NCBI GenBank assembly: GCA_964529685.1
Contig: CAZGZC010000003.1
Location: 1 to 64,000, forward strand
Direction of reading: 5' to 3'
DNA: 64,000 nucleotides
DNA from: JALQUO01 sp964529685
Lineage (GTDB): Bacteria > Pseudomonadota > Alphaproteobacteria > Rickettsiales > Midichloriaceae
Shown: in pieces, positions 18,080 to 26,541 of the stretch
How the letters are laid out: each line of letters starts with the position of its first letter
Position numbering within the stretch: position 1 is the stretch's first letter
Program-made: the position numbers and the translations under genes
Notes under the pieces: generated by a model
Seen by the model: only the letters and a program-made list of their open reading frames with translations
The model's database searches: none
Told to the model about the DNA's origin: nothing

Positions 18080-18123
18080 CTATATTACACAAATATTACA
18101 CAAACATTAAGAGTTTATTTGAT

Positions 18124-18495
18124 TCAAACAGCAAATGAACTTCCACAACCACATTTTGCTTTAGCATTGGGGTTTTTAAGAAAAAAATATTCTCCAGAGA
18201 GAGATGTAGAATGATCGATTGATGAGCCTTGAATAAGCGGCAAAGAGTGTTTATCAATAACAACTTCAAAATTTATAAGATCGTGTGATAAAATTATATC
18301 ATCATCATCAGTTTGATCGTCTATTGAGAACTTATATTGGAAGCCAGAACAACCACCACCAGTAACTTTTATCCTAAATCTTTTCTTTATTTGGCTTGAT
18401 TTAATTTGATTGAGACTTAAATCTGTAGTTGCATTTGAAATGACATCGAATCTTGATCCGAGGCTTTGTTGTGCGTCATAAGTTATATTAAGCAT
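18124..18495 (-). CDS. erpA: Iron-sulfur cluster insertion protein, ErpA/IscA type
   Basis: A-type carrier that delivers Fe-S clusters to apoproteins. The HesB-like domain has all three ligand cysteines: Cys49 in VTGGGCSGFQY and Cys115 and Cys117 in KCGCGSSF at the C-terminus. Length (123 residues) is slightly above the usual 107-115. The stretch DSLSIPLIQGSSIDHSTSLSG-like (IDKHSLPLIQGSSIDHSTS) fits the family (D..S...L.G..IDY). ErpA and IscA cannot be told apart safely without comparison. It is the first gene of a possible run with the unknown gene and murD. Confidence 0.88.
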   Translation of the reverse strand: MLNITYDAQQSLGSRFDVISNATTDLSLNQIKSSQIKKRFRIKVTGGGCSGFQYKFSIDDQTDDDDIILSHDLINFEVVIDKHSLPLIQGSSIDHSTSLSGEYFFLKNPNAKAKCGCGSSFAV

Positions 18496-18978
18496 TATCT
18501 ATATATAAAAAATCAGTTATACAACTAATAATACAGATTCTATATGGCTAAATCAAGGTTGAGTTGGATAACAAACATATATGAAAAATATTAACAACCA
18601 TAACTGCTATTGCTAATCTCTATGTAATTAAACCTACAGGCATTAAAATTATAATTTGCTCACTTCTCATGTTATCTATATTAAATAATTACAGAACATT
18701 TTAACTATACCAATACCAAGTTGGAGATTGTTATTTGATGGAGGCGCTAGATTTTTAGCAAACACCGAAATTTATAAAAATATTTAGAAATCAAACATAT
18801 GTTAGTTAACATAAGAAGATTTATGTATCAAAAATGCTAGTAATTATTTTCGTTCTTGTGTGCAGGTTTACTTAGGCTCTTGCGAGCCCTAAAACAAATT
18901 TTTACAAGTAGAACATTAACTTACTTTTGGCACAAAGACTTTTCAAGCGCATATGATATAAAAGCAGCTATCATTATA
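18496..18978. other. Gap holding the virB2 remnant and a GC-rich hairpin
   Basis: No intact gene. The left part holds the virB2 remnant (about 18560-18713). Near the right end GGCTC TTGC GAGCC (18875-18888) forms a 5-bp GC-rich stem, unusual in this AT-rich DNA, with flanking TTA/TAA extending it across one bulge. It sits about 90 bases past the virB2 stop on the minus strand and could end that transcript, although the T run is weak. Confidence 0.5.
18560..18713 (-). pseudogene. Decayed second copy of virB2
   Basis: This stretch aligns with the intact virB2 gene downstream (about 19060-19215). Matches include CAACCATAACTGCTATTGCTA against CAACCATAATTGCTATTGCTA, then AAACCTA..GCATT.AAATTATAATT, then TGTTATCT....TTA.A..ATTACAGAA, with a gap of roughly 14 bases in the middle. 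No reading frame survives. It probably marks a former tandem virB2 pair. Confidence 0.65.
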
Positions 18979-19335
18979 TTAAGCCGCTGGAGCACATATA
19001 TTGTCTTGCGTATTTGTTGCGGCACCAGCAGACACTGTATCAACGATGCTAGAAGCACCAAATAATAATCCCATACCAACCATAATTGCTATTGCTAGCC
19101 CCCATGTGATTTTACCAAGGAATAAACCTATAGCCATTGAAATTATAATTAAAATAGATATTACTTTACCAACTCCTCCTGTTATCTGATTTATAACATT
19201 ACAGAAGATTGTCACTAGACCAGTAGCATCTGCTACTGCAGCAGCAGCAAAAGCGTAATTATTTATCGATAAAATTCCTAGCAAGACAAGCAATCCATTT
19301 ATTATATAATTACGAGAAATCAAAGTTTGTAACAT
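18979..19335 (-). CDS. virB2: Type IV secretion pilin-like protein VirB2
   Basis: TrbC/VirB2 family subunit of the T4SS pilus or surface structure. The N-terminal signal-like helix (about residues 9-30) ends at NNYAFAAAA, a likely signal-peptidase site. The mature part has the family layout: a short segment with ICNVI-like FCNVINQITGGVGKVISILI, a first membrane helix (about 55-75), a Gly-containing turn KITWG, and a second membrane helix (about 80-100) rich in Gly and Met. Length (118 residues) is typical. It is about 22 kb from virB8-virB11, and a decayed second copy lies just downstream. Confidence 0.88.
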   Translation of the reverse strand: MLQTLISRNYIINGLLVLLGILSINNYAFAAAAVADATGLVTIFCNVINQITGGVGKVISILIIISMAIGLFLGKITWGLAIAIMVGMGLLFGASSIVDTVSAGAATNTQDNICAPAA

Positions 19336-19420
19336 AAATTTTTTATTAGGTAAGCTATATAAAGTTCATCATATCATTTAATGCTGATATCTACAATCAC
19401 CCATAATATAATTTGCCTAT

Positions 19421-20410
19421 CTAAACGATAAAATTTATTACTCCATTGTGTGAAAAATACATCGATATCTGCTCTTGATGATCCGAAGTTGTTTTAGAAT
19501 AGCTATTGCTCTTATAGTTATGCCATTTATTATCTTCTCTATGATTATTATCTCTCTCCATACTGAAACTCATTTCCATTTTTTCTTGTGGCTTTATAAT
19601 ATTAGAAGTGATAATATCCTTGAGTTCTGATGCGTTGCTTTGAAGCAAGGAAAGAGTTGTAAGTCTATCAGATGAAACATCAATTACTATACTGTCTCCT
19701 ATCTCACATCTGATTTTTACAATACCAAGAGTCTCTGGGCGGAGGACTATCTCAATAGTCTCTTGATCTTTGAATCTATGCATTGATATTATATCAATAA
19801 TTTGGCTATGTATAGCTTTATTTAAAGACTTGTATTTCTCAATATCTATTTCATTGTTAAATATTAAACTATATGATTTGATATCCTGTACTACATATAG
19901 TGGAGTAGAATATCCTACATTGTCTATATGCATACTTTGTAATTCTGAGACATTATCTTCTGTAACAAAATTGATATCTATTTTATCGTGATTGAGATTT
20001 ACTAATGCAGTATTTGGAAACGAAGATTTGAACTCTTGATTATTATCTCCTAGTGAAATCACAACTGGCTGGAATGAAGCTAGTATTAGAGATGATAAGT
20101 CTTGTTCCTCATATGATTCATTCACTAACTTTGTATCAAAATCCTCTTCCCAAATTAAATTCTTTTGATTAAAAAATAGCATTCCATCAAGATTCTGTTC
20201 GTGCAGTTCTATCATTTTTGCATTAGATGTAAGACTACATATTTCAATTTCTTGAGAATTTATATTATATACCTCTTGCACTATAGAAGAAAACATTAGA
20301 TCGAGGAAAGATATTGAATTTAATGAAATCTCATCTTGTAACAGATCAATTTGTAAATTTTTACATATCCCAATAGTATCTGAGGTATAATTATATGATG
20401 GAACTCTCAA
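19421..20410 (-). CDS. fliK: FliK-like flagellar hook-length control protein
   Basis: Probable secreted ruler that measures flagellar hook length and switches export specificity. Most of the 329 residues are poorly conserved, as in all FliK proteins. The C-terminal block at about 215-265 has IEIVLRPETLGIVKIRCEIG, then IVIDVSSDRLTTLSLLQSNASELKDII, which matches the Flg_hook domain (L.L.P..LG.V.V.......V.....R..L......L...L). It is on the same strand as fliI, about 2.7 kb away, supporting a flagellar role. The N-terminal part is shorter than in free-living bacteria. The gene name rests on one domain. Confidence 0.68.
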   Translation of the reverse strand: MRVPSYNYTSDTIGICKNLQIDLLQDEISLNSISFLDLMFSSIVQEVYNINSQEIEICSLTSNAKMIELHEQNLDGMLFFNQKNLIWEEDFDTKLVNESYEEQDLSSLILASFQPVVISLGDNNQEFKSSFPNTALVNLNHDKIDINFVTEDNVSELQSMHIDNVGYSTPLYVVQDIKSYSLIFNNEIDIEKYKSLNKAIHSQIIDIISMHRFKDQETIEIVLRPETLGIVKIRCEIGDSIVIDVSSDRLTTLSLLQSNASELKDIITSNIIKPQEKMEMSFSMERDNNHREDNKWHNYKSNSYSKTTSDHQEQISMYFSHNGVINFIV

Positions 20411-20681
20411 TTTTTAGTTGGTTTTCAATAATATTTTTTTCATTACACTTAACATAACTTAAATTAGACAGCAATATTACAAACATTTTGTGTATTAAAT
20501 ACAATCTAGGATTATAAGATAACCTCAGAAAATCAATAAATAAGTTGTAATATGAAATTTTTACTTGTATTTCAAAATCTTATTTCATATAATTATTCAA
20601 TGTAGAGATGTAGCTTATTAAAGCTACTCTCAAAAATATATTATAACCTTTATTTATAAATAATATTAAAGTAAAAAAAAT

Positions 20682-21089
20682 ATGAGTAGAAAAAAAATTT
20701 CTGTGAGTCATTTCATCGACGCTATTGTTGGTAAACATATAAAAGAGTATAGAATGAAAAAAAATGAGAGTCAGAAATCTCTCGCTGCAAAACTCAATAT
20801 GACTTTTCAACAAATACAAAAATACGAGAGTGGTAAAAATAGAGTAAGCGCAAGTGTTTTATATGAGATTGCTAAGGTGTTAAACACTCCTATTACTTAT
20901 TTCTTTCATACATCAGAAAGTATCTTTGCTTCGCTTGGTATTGAAAATCGAGAACTTCTTTGTGATAGCGCACCAGGAAGTGAATATGTTGCAGATGAGA
21001 AAAGCATTATAAATTACTTTATGAAGATTAGAGATGAGAAAGTAAAGGAATCAGTTGTAAAACTACTTAAAGATCTTGCAGAGTTCTAA
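20682..21089 (+). CDS. Cro/CI-type helix-turn-helix regulator
   Basis: Small transcription factor with an XRE-type domain at about residues 12-68: IVGKHIKEYRMKKNESQKSLA, then LNMTFQQIQKYESGKNRVSASVLYEIAKVL. The TFQQIQKYESG recognition region is typical of the alphaproteobacterial group of such regulators. The C-terminal half (residues 70-135) is helical and ends with a repeated charged motif. It lies alone on the plus strand between two minus-strand blocks, 4 bases from the end of convergent mlaE. Length is 135 residues. The target is unknown. Confidence 0.9.
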   Translation: MSRKKISVSHFIDAIVGKHIKEYRMKKNESQKSLAAKLNMTFQQIQKYESGKNRVSASVLYEIAKVLNTPITYFFHTSESIFASLGIENRELLCDSAPGSEYVADEKSIINYFMKIRDEKVKESVVKLLKDLAEF

Positions 21090-21092
21090 ATT

Positions 21093-21857
21093 TTATTTAG
21101 AGAACATTATTGATGTTATCACATAATTTAGGATGAGAAGTCCTATAGAGCTCATTACAACACCATTTGTTGTTGCAGACCCAACTCCATAAGCTCCTTT
21201 CTTTGCACAATATCCTGAATAACAACCTATAACAGAGATTGCAAAACCAAAAAAAGCAGCTTTGATGATTCCTGAGAAAAAATCATAACTCTCTATAAAA
21301 TTTAGAGTTCTAGTAATATAAAGAGAACTATCAAAATCTAGAGTTCTAGTCGCAATTATATATCCTCCAAATATTCCTAATATATCTGCAAATACTACAA
21401 GTAGAGTTAAAGAAATTATTCCACTGATAATCCTAGGAAATAAGAGATAAGATTTTGTCTTTATTCCTAGCATCTCTAGAGCATCTATCTGCTCTGTTAC
21501 TCTCATTATACCTATCTCAGAAGCAATAGATGCACCTGTCCTACCTGCAAACATAAGGCCACTAATTACTGGTCCTAGTTCACGCAATACTGAAATTGCA
21601 ACAACTGAAGCAATTGCTGACTCTGCATTCATCCTACTGAAGCCTGTATAACTCTGTAATACAAGAACTGCTCCAGTAAAAATCGAAGTCATTGCAATTA
21701 ATGGAAGAGTTTTTAAAAACATGTTATTTAATTGTTCTAAGAAAGATCTTAGGTTGAAACTATTTTTAATACCTGAACTAAGTACTGAAAAACAAAAGAT
21801 AATAAAAGCCCCTATATCAGCGCATAATCCTAAAAAACACTTTCCTACTTTTTCCAT
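21093..21857 (-). CDS. mlaE: MlaE-family phospholipid ABC transporter permease
   Basis: Inner-membrane permease of the Mla system, which moves phospholipids between the outer and inner membranes. The 254-residue protein has five or six hydrophobic helices. Diagnostic stretches are SIFTGAVLVLQSYTGFSR, then SVLRELGPVISGLMFAGRTGASIASEIG (coupling region) and TEQIDALEMLGIK. The partner ATPase MlaF and substrate-binding MlaD, usually adjacent, are not in this window. It is the last gene of a minus-strand run beginning with fliI. Confidence 0.94.
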   Translation of the reverse strand: MEKVGKCFLGLCADIGAFIIFCFSVLSSGIKNSFNLRSFLEQLNNMFLKTLPLIAMTSIFTGAVLVLQSYTGFSRMNAESAIASVVAISVLRELGPVISGLMFAGRTGASIASEIGIMRVTEQIDALEMLGIKTKSYLLFPRIISGIISLTLLVVFADILGIFGGYIIATRTLDFDSSLYITRTLNFIESYDFFSGIIKAAFFGFAISVIGCYSGYCAKKGAYGVGSATTNGVVMSSIGLLILNYVITSIMFSK

Positions 21858-21864
21858 AAAATCT

Positions 21865-22182
21865 TTATTTCTTAATATTTAAAAATTGTATTTGCATTAT
21901 TTGTTTATCTAGAAAATCTTTGAATAAAAAGTATATAATATTTTCTATTAAACTCAAATTTTCTTTATCTACTAATGATTTATCTTTTTTCTCATATTTT
22001 GATGTACCGATTTTTTTCCTAATTTCCTTTATTCTCTCATTCTTAGCATCTAAATAGTGAATATTTTGTACTTGATTTTTAACTTCTGTATGTTCGTTGT
22101 TTTGCGTCAATATTATATATATCATATATAGCAAAACTATAGATACTATAAAAGTCAGTAGCTTACTGTTGAAAGCTAACAC
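21865..22182 (-). CDS. Hypothetical protein with one N-terminal membrane helix
   Basis: Not recognised. The 105-residue protein has a hydrophobic helix at residues 8-25 (LLTFIVSIVLLYMIYIIL), then a highly charged Lys/Glu-rich tail and a second moderately hydrophobic patch near residue 85 (IENIIYFLFKDFL). Its start overlaps the preceding gene by 20 bases, and mlaE follows after 7 bases, so it is translated within the fliI-mlaE run. A small flagellar or Mla accessory protein is possible, but no motif supports this. Confidence 0.5.
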   Translation of the reverse strand: MLAFNSKLLTFIVSIVLLYMIYIILTQNNEHTEVKNQVQNIHYLDAKNERIKEIRKKIGTSKYEKKDKSLVDKENLSLIENIIYFLFKDFLDKQIMQIQFLNIKK

Positions 22183-23083
22183 TTCGTGAATGATTTATAC
22201 GTTGAGTATTGTGCTTTACACGATTTGTCTTTTCAAGTTCTTCTTGTATAGACAAGAGTTTATCACAGAATTGCTTTCTCTCCTCTGGCTTCATATTTTG
22301 TATCTTAATTGTTAGTAATGTTATTATTGGCTCAAGCTTTGGATCTCTATTTAATCCCTTAGCAAAAGATTTGATTTGTTCCTCAATCTCTGGGTGATAT
22401 TTTCTGAAAGGTTCTGCAGTAGATTGTTGATTTTCTTCTATGCCTTTTAAGCTGTATTTGATCAATTCAGCACATTCTTTATGCATATCGTGTTTATCTG
22501 CAAAATCCTTAATATCTTCATCACCTAGGACAGTATTAAAAAGATTAATACTCATATCAAGAGGATCAAGCGCAATCTCTTCTATATGATAATAATGCTC
22601 ATTTTGCATACGCTCTATCTCATCATTTACTACTTCTGCAAGCTCCTTTTCGTCTTTTTTCTCATTCTCTATTGCATTGAGTTTATCCTTCAAATATTGC
22701 GGAAGAGATCCTATAAGTTTTTCTAAACTTTCTAAATCTATTTCATTTAAAACATAACTGTAAAGTATAATCATCTCAGCTTGCTCCTGAAGGATTGTTT
22801 TAGAGTTCTCTGTGCTACTAGACTCTTTTGTGTCTAAAATTTTTTCTTTCTCTCTTCTCGCAATGACATCAAAATGATTTAGTAACTCTGGATCATTACT
22901 TCGATTTTGATTATCTATATTTCTATTTTTAGAAGATACTTTTTGCTCAGCTTGATTCTTTACATCTTTTCTTAATGAATAGATAATCCTTGCTTTTGCT
23001 TCTATTGTTTCTTTACTTGGATTTTCTTTATGTAAATTTAGAAGTTTATTAAATGAATGTTTGAAAAACTTTTTGTTTAACAT
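22163..23083 (-). CDS. Hypothetical charged helical protein downstream of fliI
   Basis: Not recognised. The 306-residue protein is strongly charged (Lys and Glu rich), without a membrane segment, and predicted by eye to be mostly helical. Segments include EKLIGSLPQYLKDKLNAIEN and LEPIITLLTIKIQNMKPEER. It begins 43 bases after the fliI stop, so it is in the place where fliJ or fliH-like partners often occur. Its length and sequence do not fit FliJ (about 150 residues). It overlaps the next gene by 20 bases. Confidence 0.55.
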   Translation of the reverse strand: MLNKKFFKHSFNKLLNLHKENPSKETIEAKARIIYSLRKDVKNQAEQKVSSKNRNIDNQNRSNDPELLNHFDVIARREKEKILDTKESSSTENSKTILQEQAEMIILYSYVLNEIDLESLEKLIGSLPQYLKDKLNAIENEKKDEKELAEVVNDEIERMQNEHYYHIEEIALDPLDMSINLFNTVLGDEDIKDFADKHDMHKECAELIKYSLKGIEENQQSTAEPFRKYHPEIEEQIKSFAKGLNRDPKLEPIITLLTIKIQNMKPEERKQFCDKLLSIQEELEKTNRVKHNTQRINHSRSVSFQQ

Positions 23084-23126
23084 CAGTAGACTTTTCTTTT
23101 AAATATAACATTTATTATTTACTTAT

Positions 23127-24458
23127 TCATTCAAAATCTATCGTCTGCCTTAGTTTTTCATATGATGAATGAAGATTTTCTGCCTCATTAATATTTTGTG
23201 AGATGAAACTGTTGAGTTTTTGGTGGTATTTTATAGCCTCATCTACTTCAGGATCACTGCCTTTCTTATATGCACCTATTCTTATCATATCTGCTACTTC
23301 ATCATAAGTTGATAGTAGATAGCGAGCACGATTCACTAACTTATTTTCATCATCTGTGTTACAGCGAGGCATAGTGCGAGATACACTATTCAATATATCT
23401 ATTGCTGGATATATACCTTTTCTAGCAATCTTTCTATCGAGTACTATATGTCCATCTAAAATTCCACGGACTGTATCTGCTATTGGTTCATTTGTATCGT
23501 CATTCTCAACAAGAACACTAAATAGTCCTGTAATTGATCCTTGATCCTTTTCTCCAGGACCAGCTCTCTCAAGTAACTTTGGCAATATACTGAAAACGCT
23601 CGGTGGGTATCCTTTTGTTGTCGGTGGTTCTCCAGCTGCTAATCCTATCTCTCTCTGCGCCATAGCAAATCTTGTTAAGTTGTCCATCATACAGAGAACA
23701 TCAATCCCTAAATCTCTAAAGTACTCAGCTAGAGTTAAAGTTGTATAGGCTGCTTGCCTCCTAATTAATGCTGATTCATCTGATGTAGCAACTACTACTA
23801 TAGCTTTTGCTAGATTATCTTCTCCCAAATAGTCTTCTATAAATTCTTGTACCTCTCTACCTCTTTCACCGATTAGCCCTATCACTTTTACTTCTATATC
23901 TGCAAATTTTGTAATCATTGCCATCATCATTGACTTGCCTACACCGGATCCAGCAAAGATCCCCATCCTCTGTCCTTCACAGCAGCTTAAAAATGTATTT
24001 ATAGCTCTGATGCCTATGTTGATTTTCTTTCCAACTCTCTTACGCTTATGAGATTGTGGTGGTGCATTCTGTAGATGACAAGGTTGATTACCTCTCATCA
24101 GTGAGCCTTTTCCATCAATTGGATTGCCGAATGCATCTATAACTCTGCCTATCCATGAAATACTTGGGTATATTGCATGAAGTCCATCAAGTGATTTTAC
24201 TATGCAACCTAAAGCTATTCCTGTTGTATTTTTGAAAGGCATTACAAGTGCAATCTCATCCTTTATACCTATAACTTCAGCCATTATTTTTGTTTTATTG
24301 TGAGTCATTATTTCACAATATGAACCTATGCTGCAGTGACTATATAAACCTACAACCTCTACTATTAATCCATTAACTGCACTTACTTTTCCATAAACTG
24401 ATTCAGGCTTGATAAGATCAATTCCACTTACAAGATCATCTATTCTCTGCTTTATCAT
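23127..24458 (-). CDS. fliI: Flagellum-specific ATPase FliI
   Basis: ATPase of the flagellar type III export apparatus, related to F1 beta and to YscN. The Walker A motif is AGSGVGKS (about residues 169-176), followed by GLIGERGREVQEFIEDYLGE, the Walker B region GIDVLCMMDNLTRFAMAQREIGLAAGEPPTTKGYPP (key residues near D256, with the GEPP...GYPPS signature diagnostic of FliI/YscN rather than F1 or Rho) and the C-terminal SR.MP block SVSRTMP. Length (443 residues) is normal. FliI heads a four-gene minus-strand run. It is good evidence for flagellar genes in this genome. Confidence 0.93.
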   Translation of the reverse strand: MIKQRIDDLVSGIDLIKPESVYGKVSAVNGLIVEVVGLYSHCSIGSYCEIMTHNKTKIMAEVIGIKDEIALVMPFKNTTGIALGCIVKSLDGLHAIYPSISWIGRVIDAFGNPIDGKGSLMRGNQPCHLQNAPPQSHKRKRVGKKINIGIRAINTFLSCCEGQRMGIFAGSGVGKSMMMAMITKFADIEVKVIGLIGERGREVQEFIEDYLGEDNLAKAIVVVATSDESALIRRQAAYTTLTLAEYFRDLGIDVLCMMDNLTRFAMAQREIGLAAGEPPTTKGYPPSVFSILPKLLERAGPGEKDQGSITGLFSVLVENDDTNEPIADTVRGILDGHIVLDRKIARKGIYPAIDILNSVSRTMPRCNTDDENKLVNRARYLLSTYDEVADMIRIGAYKKGSDPEVDEAIKYHQKLNSFISQNINEAENLHSSYEKLRQTIDFE

Positions 24459-24523
24459 TGACTGGTATAACTAGATAAAAATTACATATTGAAATAATAT
24501 ATCAATAATTTTTTAAAAAGCAT

Positions 24524-25261
24524 ATGTCTAAAAATAGAAAAATTAGGCTCTATATAGATTTTGATATTAAGCAAGATAACCTGATTGATCTCAATAATGA
24601 TCAAAATCATTACATATCAAATGTCATGAGATGTAAAAATGGAGATGTAATCAAGATTTTTAATGAAGCCTGTGGAGAATGGAACGGTATAATTGTTGCT
24701 AAAGACAACAGAGTTAAAGTGATGACAAAATGTTTAATTAGAACTTATCAACCTAAAAGAGACAAGATTGTTTTAGCATTTTCTCCAACTAAAAAATACG
24801 GAGAATTCTCCGTTGAAAAGGCTACAGAAATGGGAGTTAATCACATTATTCCAATAAAATGCGAAAGAAGCGTTGTTGATAAAATAAACTATAATCGGTA
24901 TAGTAAAGCTATTATAGAGGCTGCAGAGCAATGTGGTAGAATTGATCTACCTAAGCTAAGTGATATGATAAAAGTCTACGATCTTAAAAAGCATCTAAAT
25001 TCCTTATATCCAAACGAACAAGTCCAGTTTCTATTATGTGATTTAGGTAAAAGCCCTCTTGATGTAGCAAATGATAGTTATATACAATGTATAATTGTAG
25101 GTCCCGAAGGTGGATTTGATCAAGAGGACTATAAATTTTTTAATCAAATTAATTTTCAAAATCTTAATCTTGGAGAGATTGTTTTGCGTGCTGAAACAGC
25201 TTGTATAGCCTCTATTGCAACTGTAAAATTATTGTACAAACCTGCTAGGAAATGCCAATAA
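24524..25261 (+). CDS. rsmE: 16S rRNA (uracil-1498-N3)-methyltransferase
   Basis: SPOUT-class methyltransferase that modifies U1498 in 16S rRNA using S-adenosylmethionine. The N-terminal PUA-like domain holds HYISNVMRCKNGDVIKIFN. The central block AFSPTKKYGEFSVEKATEMGVNHIIPIKCERSV is typical. The trefoil-knot cofactor site is GPEGGFDQEDY (about residue 193), then LGEIVLRAETACIASIA. Length (245 residues) is normal. It is divergent from fliI (65-base gap) and is followed by a 340-base gap. Confidence 0.94.
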   Translation: MSKNRKIRLYIDFDIKQDNLIDLNNDQNHYISNVMRCKNGDVIKIFNEACGEWNGIIVAKDNRVKVMTKCLIRTYQPKRDKIVLAFSPTKKYGEFSVEKATEMGVNHIIPIKCERSVVDKINYNRYSKAIIEAAEQCGRIDLPKLSDMIKVYDLKKHLNSLYPNEQVQFLLCDLGKSPLDVANDSYIQCIIVGPEGGFDQEDYKFFNQINFQNLNLGEIVLRAETACIASIATVKLLYKPARKCQ

Positions 25262-25428
25262 TAATTTTATGTTCATAATTTTGCCTTTCTTAAAGAAGTA
25301 TTTATCAAAAATACCATTTTTATGATAATTATCCTGATGTTTTTCTAATGCTTCTATCTTAAGATTTTTTAGTGCATAAACGTTTAATGTGAATGTATTT
25401 TGATTATTTTCAGATTTAGCATTAGTTA
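25237..25428 (-). pseudogene. Possible remnant of a minus-strand coding region
   Basis: The minus strand is open for about 64 codons, overlapping the last bases of rsmE, with protein-like composition (for example NTFTLNVYALKNLKIEALEK). No ATG or GTG start lies at its upstream end, and stops occur just before it. No family is recognised. It may be a decayed gene or chance. Confidence 0.25.
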
Positions 25429-25602
25429 ATCATCCTCATTATGTTATTAACTCTTTTTTCTAGTACATTTGAGAGTGCAGTTTAAAGTGTATTTATCTAT
25501 TTAAAATAGTAATCACTAATAAATTTTAGTGAAAAAACTAATAAATATTGCCTAATAAATATTCAGTGGTAAGTTCAGTCATCTGATAATTTTATATATT
25601 GT
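25262..25602. other. 341-bp gap between rsmE and thyX
   Basis: Apart from the short minus-strand open stretch at the left, nothing is recognised. The right half is very AT-rich and should contain the thyX promoter; no convincing -35/-10 pair could be singled out. Confidence 0.4.
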
Positions 25603-26541
25603 ATGACAACTTTCATTACCAAAAGACCTACTGTACCAGAGATAGAGGAGATACTAGGAGAAGCATTTCATGTGTTAGATCATGGGTTTATTAGAGTTGT
25701 TGACTATATGGGAGATGATAACGCTATAGTACAGGCTGCACGTGTTTCATATGGTAAAGGCACCAAGAAGCTAAATGAGGATAAGGGACTGATAAATTAC
25801 CTATTGCGGCATTTACATACTACGCCATTTGAGATGTGTGAGATAAAGTTTCATATAAAGATGCCTATCTTTGTTGCAAGGCAGTGGATTAGACATAGGA
25901 CAGCTAATGTTAATGAATATTCTGCTAGGTATTCCATTTTAGATAGGGAGTTTTATGTACCTGCAGTTGAAAATCTCGCTCCTCAATCACAGACAAATAA
26001 GCAGGGTAGAGCCAATGATTCTCTCTCACAAGAAGAGCTAGATCGTGTAATGGAGATATTAAAGGGCGATGCAGGTCAGTGTTATAACCATTATATGGAA
26101 ATGTTAAATATGCCTGATTATGCAGTTGATAGTAATCATACAACTCATGTTGGAGTAACAGATGTGAATCTTAATGTTCGTGATCCGAACAGGTTAGGTA
26201 TCACTAGAGAGCTTGCAAGAATTAATCTAAACCTTAGCTACTATACTCAGATGTATTGGAAAATAGATCTTCACAATTTAATGCATTTCTTAAGACTTAG
26301 AGCTGATTCACATGCTCAGTATGAAATTAGAGTTTATGCTGAGAAGATGTTAGATATTTTAAAGCTTTGGCTACCAAATACTTATGAGGCATTTTGCAAT
26401 TACCAGTTAAATGCCATCAAGATCTCAGCAAAAGGAAAAGAAGTTATAAAGAGAATGATTAATGGTGAAAAAGTTTCTCAGACTGATAGTTGTATGTCTA
26501 AGCGCGAGTGGGATGAGCTGATGAGCTTTTTAGGATTATAA
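25603..26541 (+). CDS. thyX: FAD-dependent thymidylate synthase
   Basis: Makes dTMP from dUMP with methylenetetrahydrofolate and reduced FAD, replacing ThyA. The ThyX signature RHRTANVNEYSARYS sits at about residues 97-111. Upstream is YLLRHLHTTPFEMCEIKFHI and downstream the tetramer segment ARINLNLSYYTQMYWKIDLHNLMHFLRLR with the nucleotide-binding arginine region. Length (312 residues) fits the alphaproteobacterial form. ThyX is the usual thymidylate synthase of Rickettsiales. It stands alone, with non-coding sequence on both sides. Confidence 0.97.
   Translation: MTTFITKRPTVPEIEEILGEAFHVLDHGFIRVVDYMGDDNAIVQAARVSYGKGTKKLNEDKGLINYLLRHLHTTPFEMCEIKFHIKMPIFVARQWIRHRTANVNEYSARYSILDREFYVPAVENLAPQSQTNKQGRANDSLSQEELDRVMEILKGDAGQCYNHYMEMLNMPDYAVDSNHTTHVGVTDVNLNVRDPNRLGITRELARINLNLSYYTQMYWKIDLHNLMHFLRLRADSHAQYEIRVYAEKMLDILKLWLPNTYEAFCNYQLNAIKISAKGKEVIKRMINGEKVSQTDSCMSKREWDELMSFLGL

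Noticed and set aside
18856..19189. Plus-strand open frames over virB2
   Set aside because: They are antisense to a clear VirB2-family gene and have no family features.
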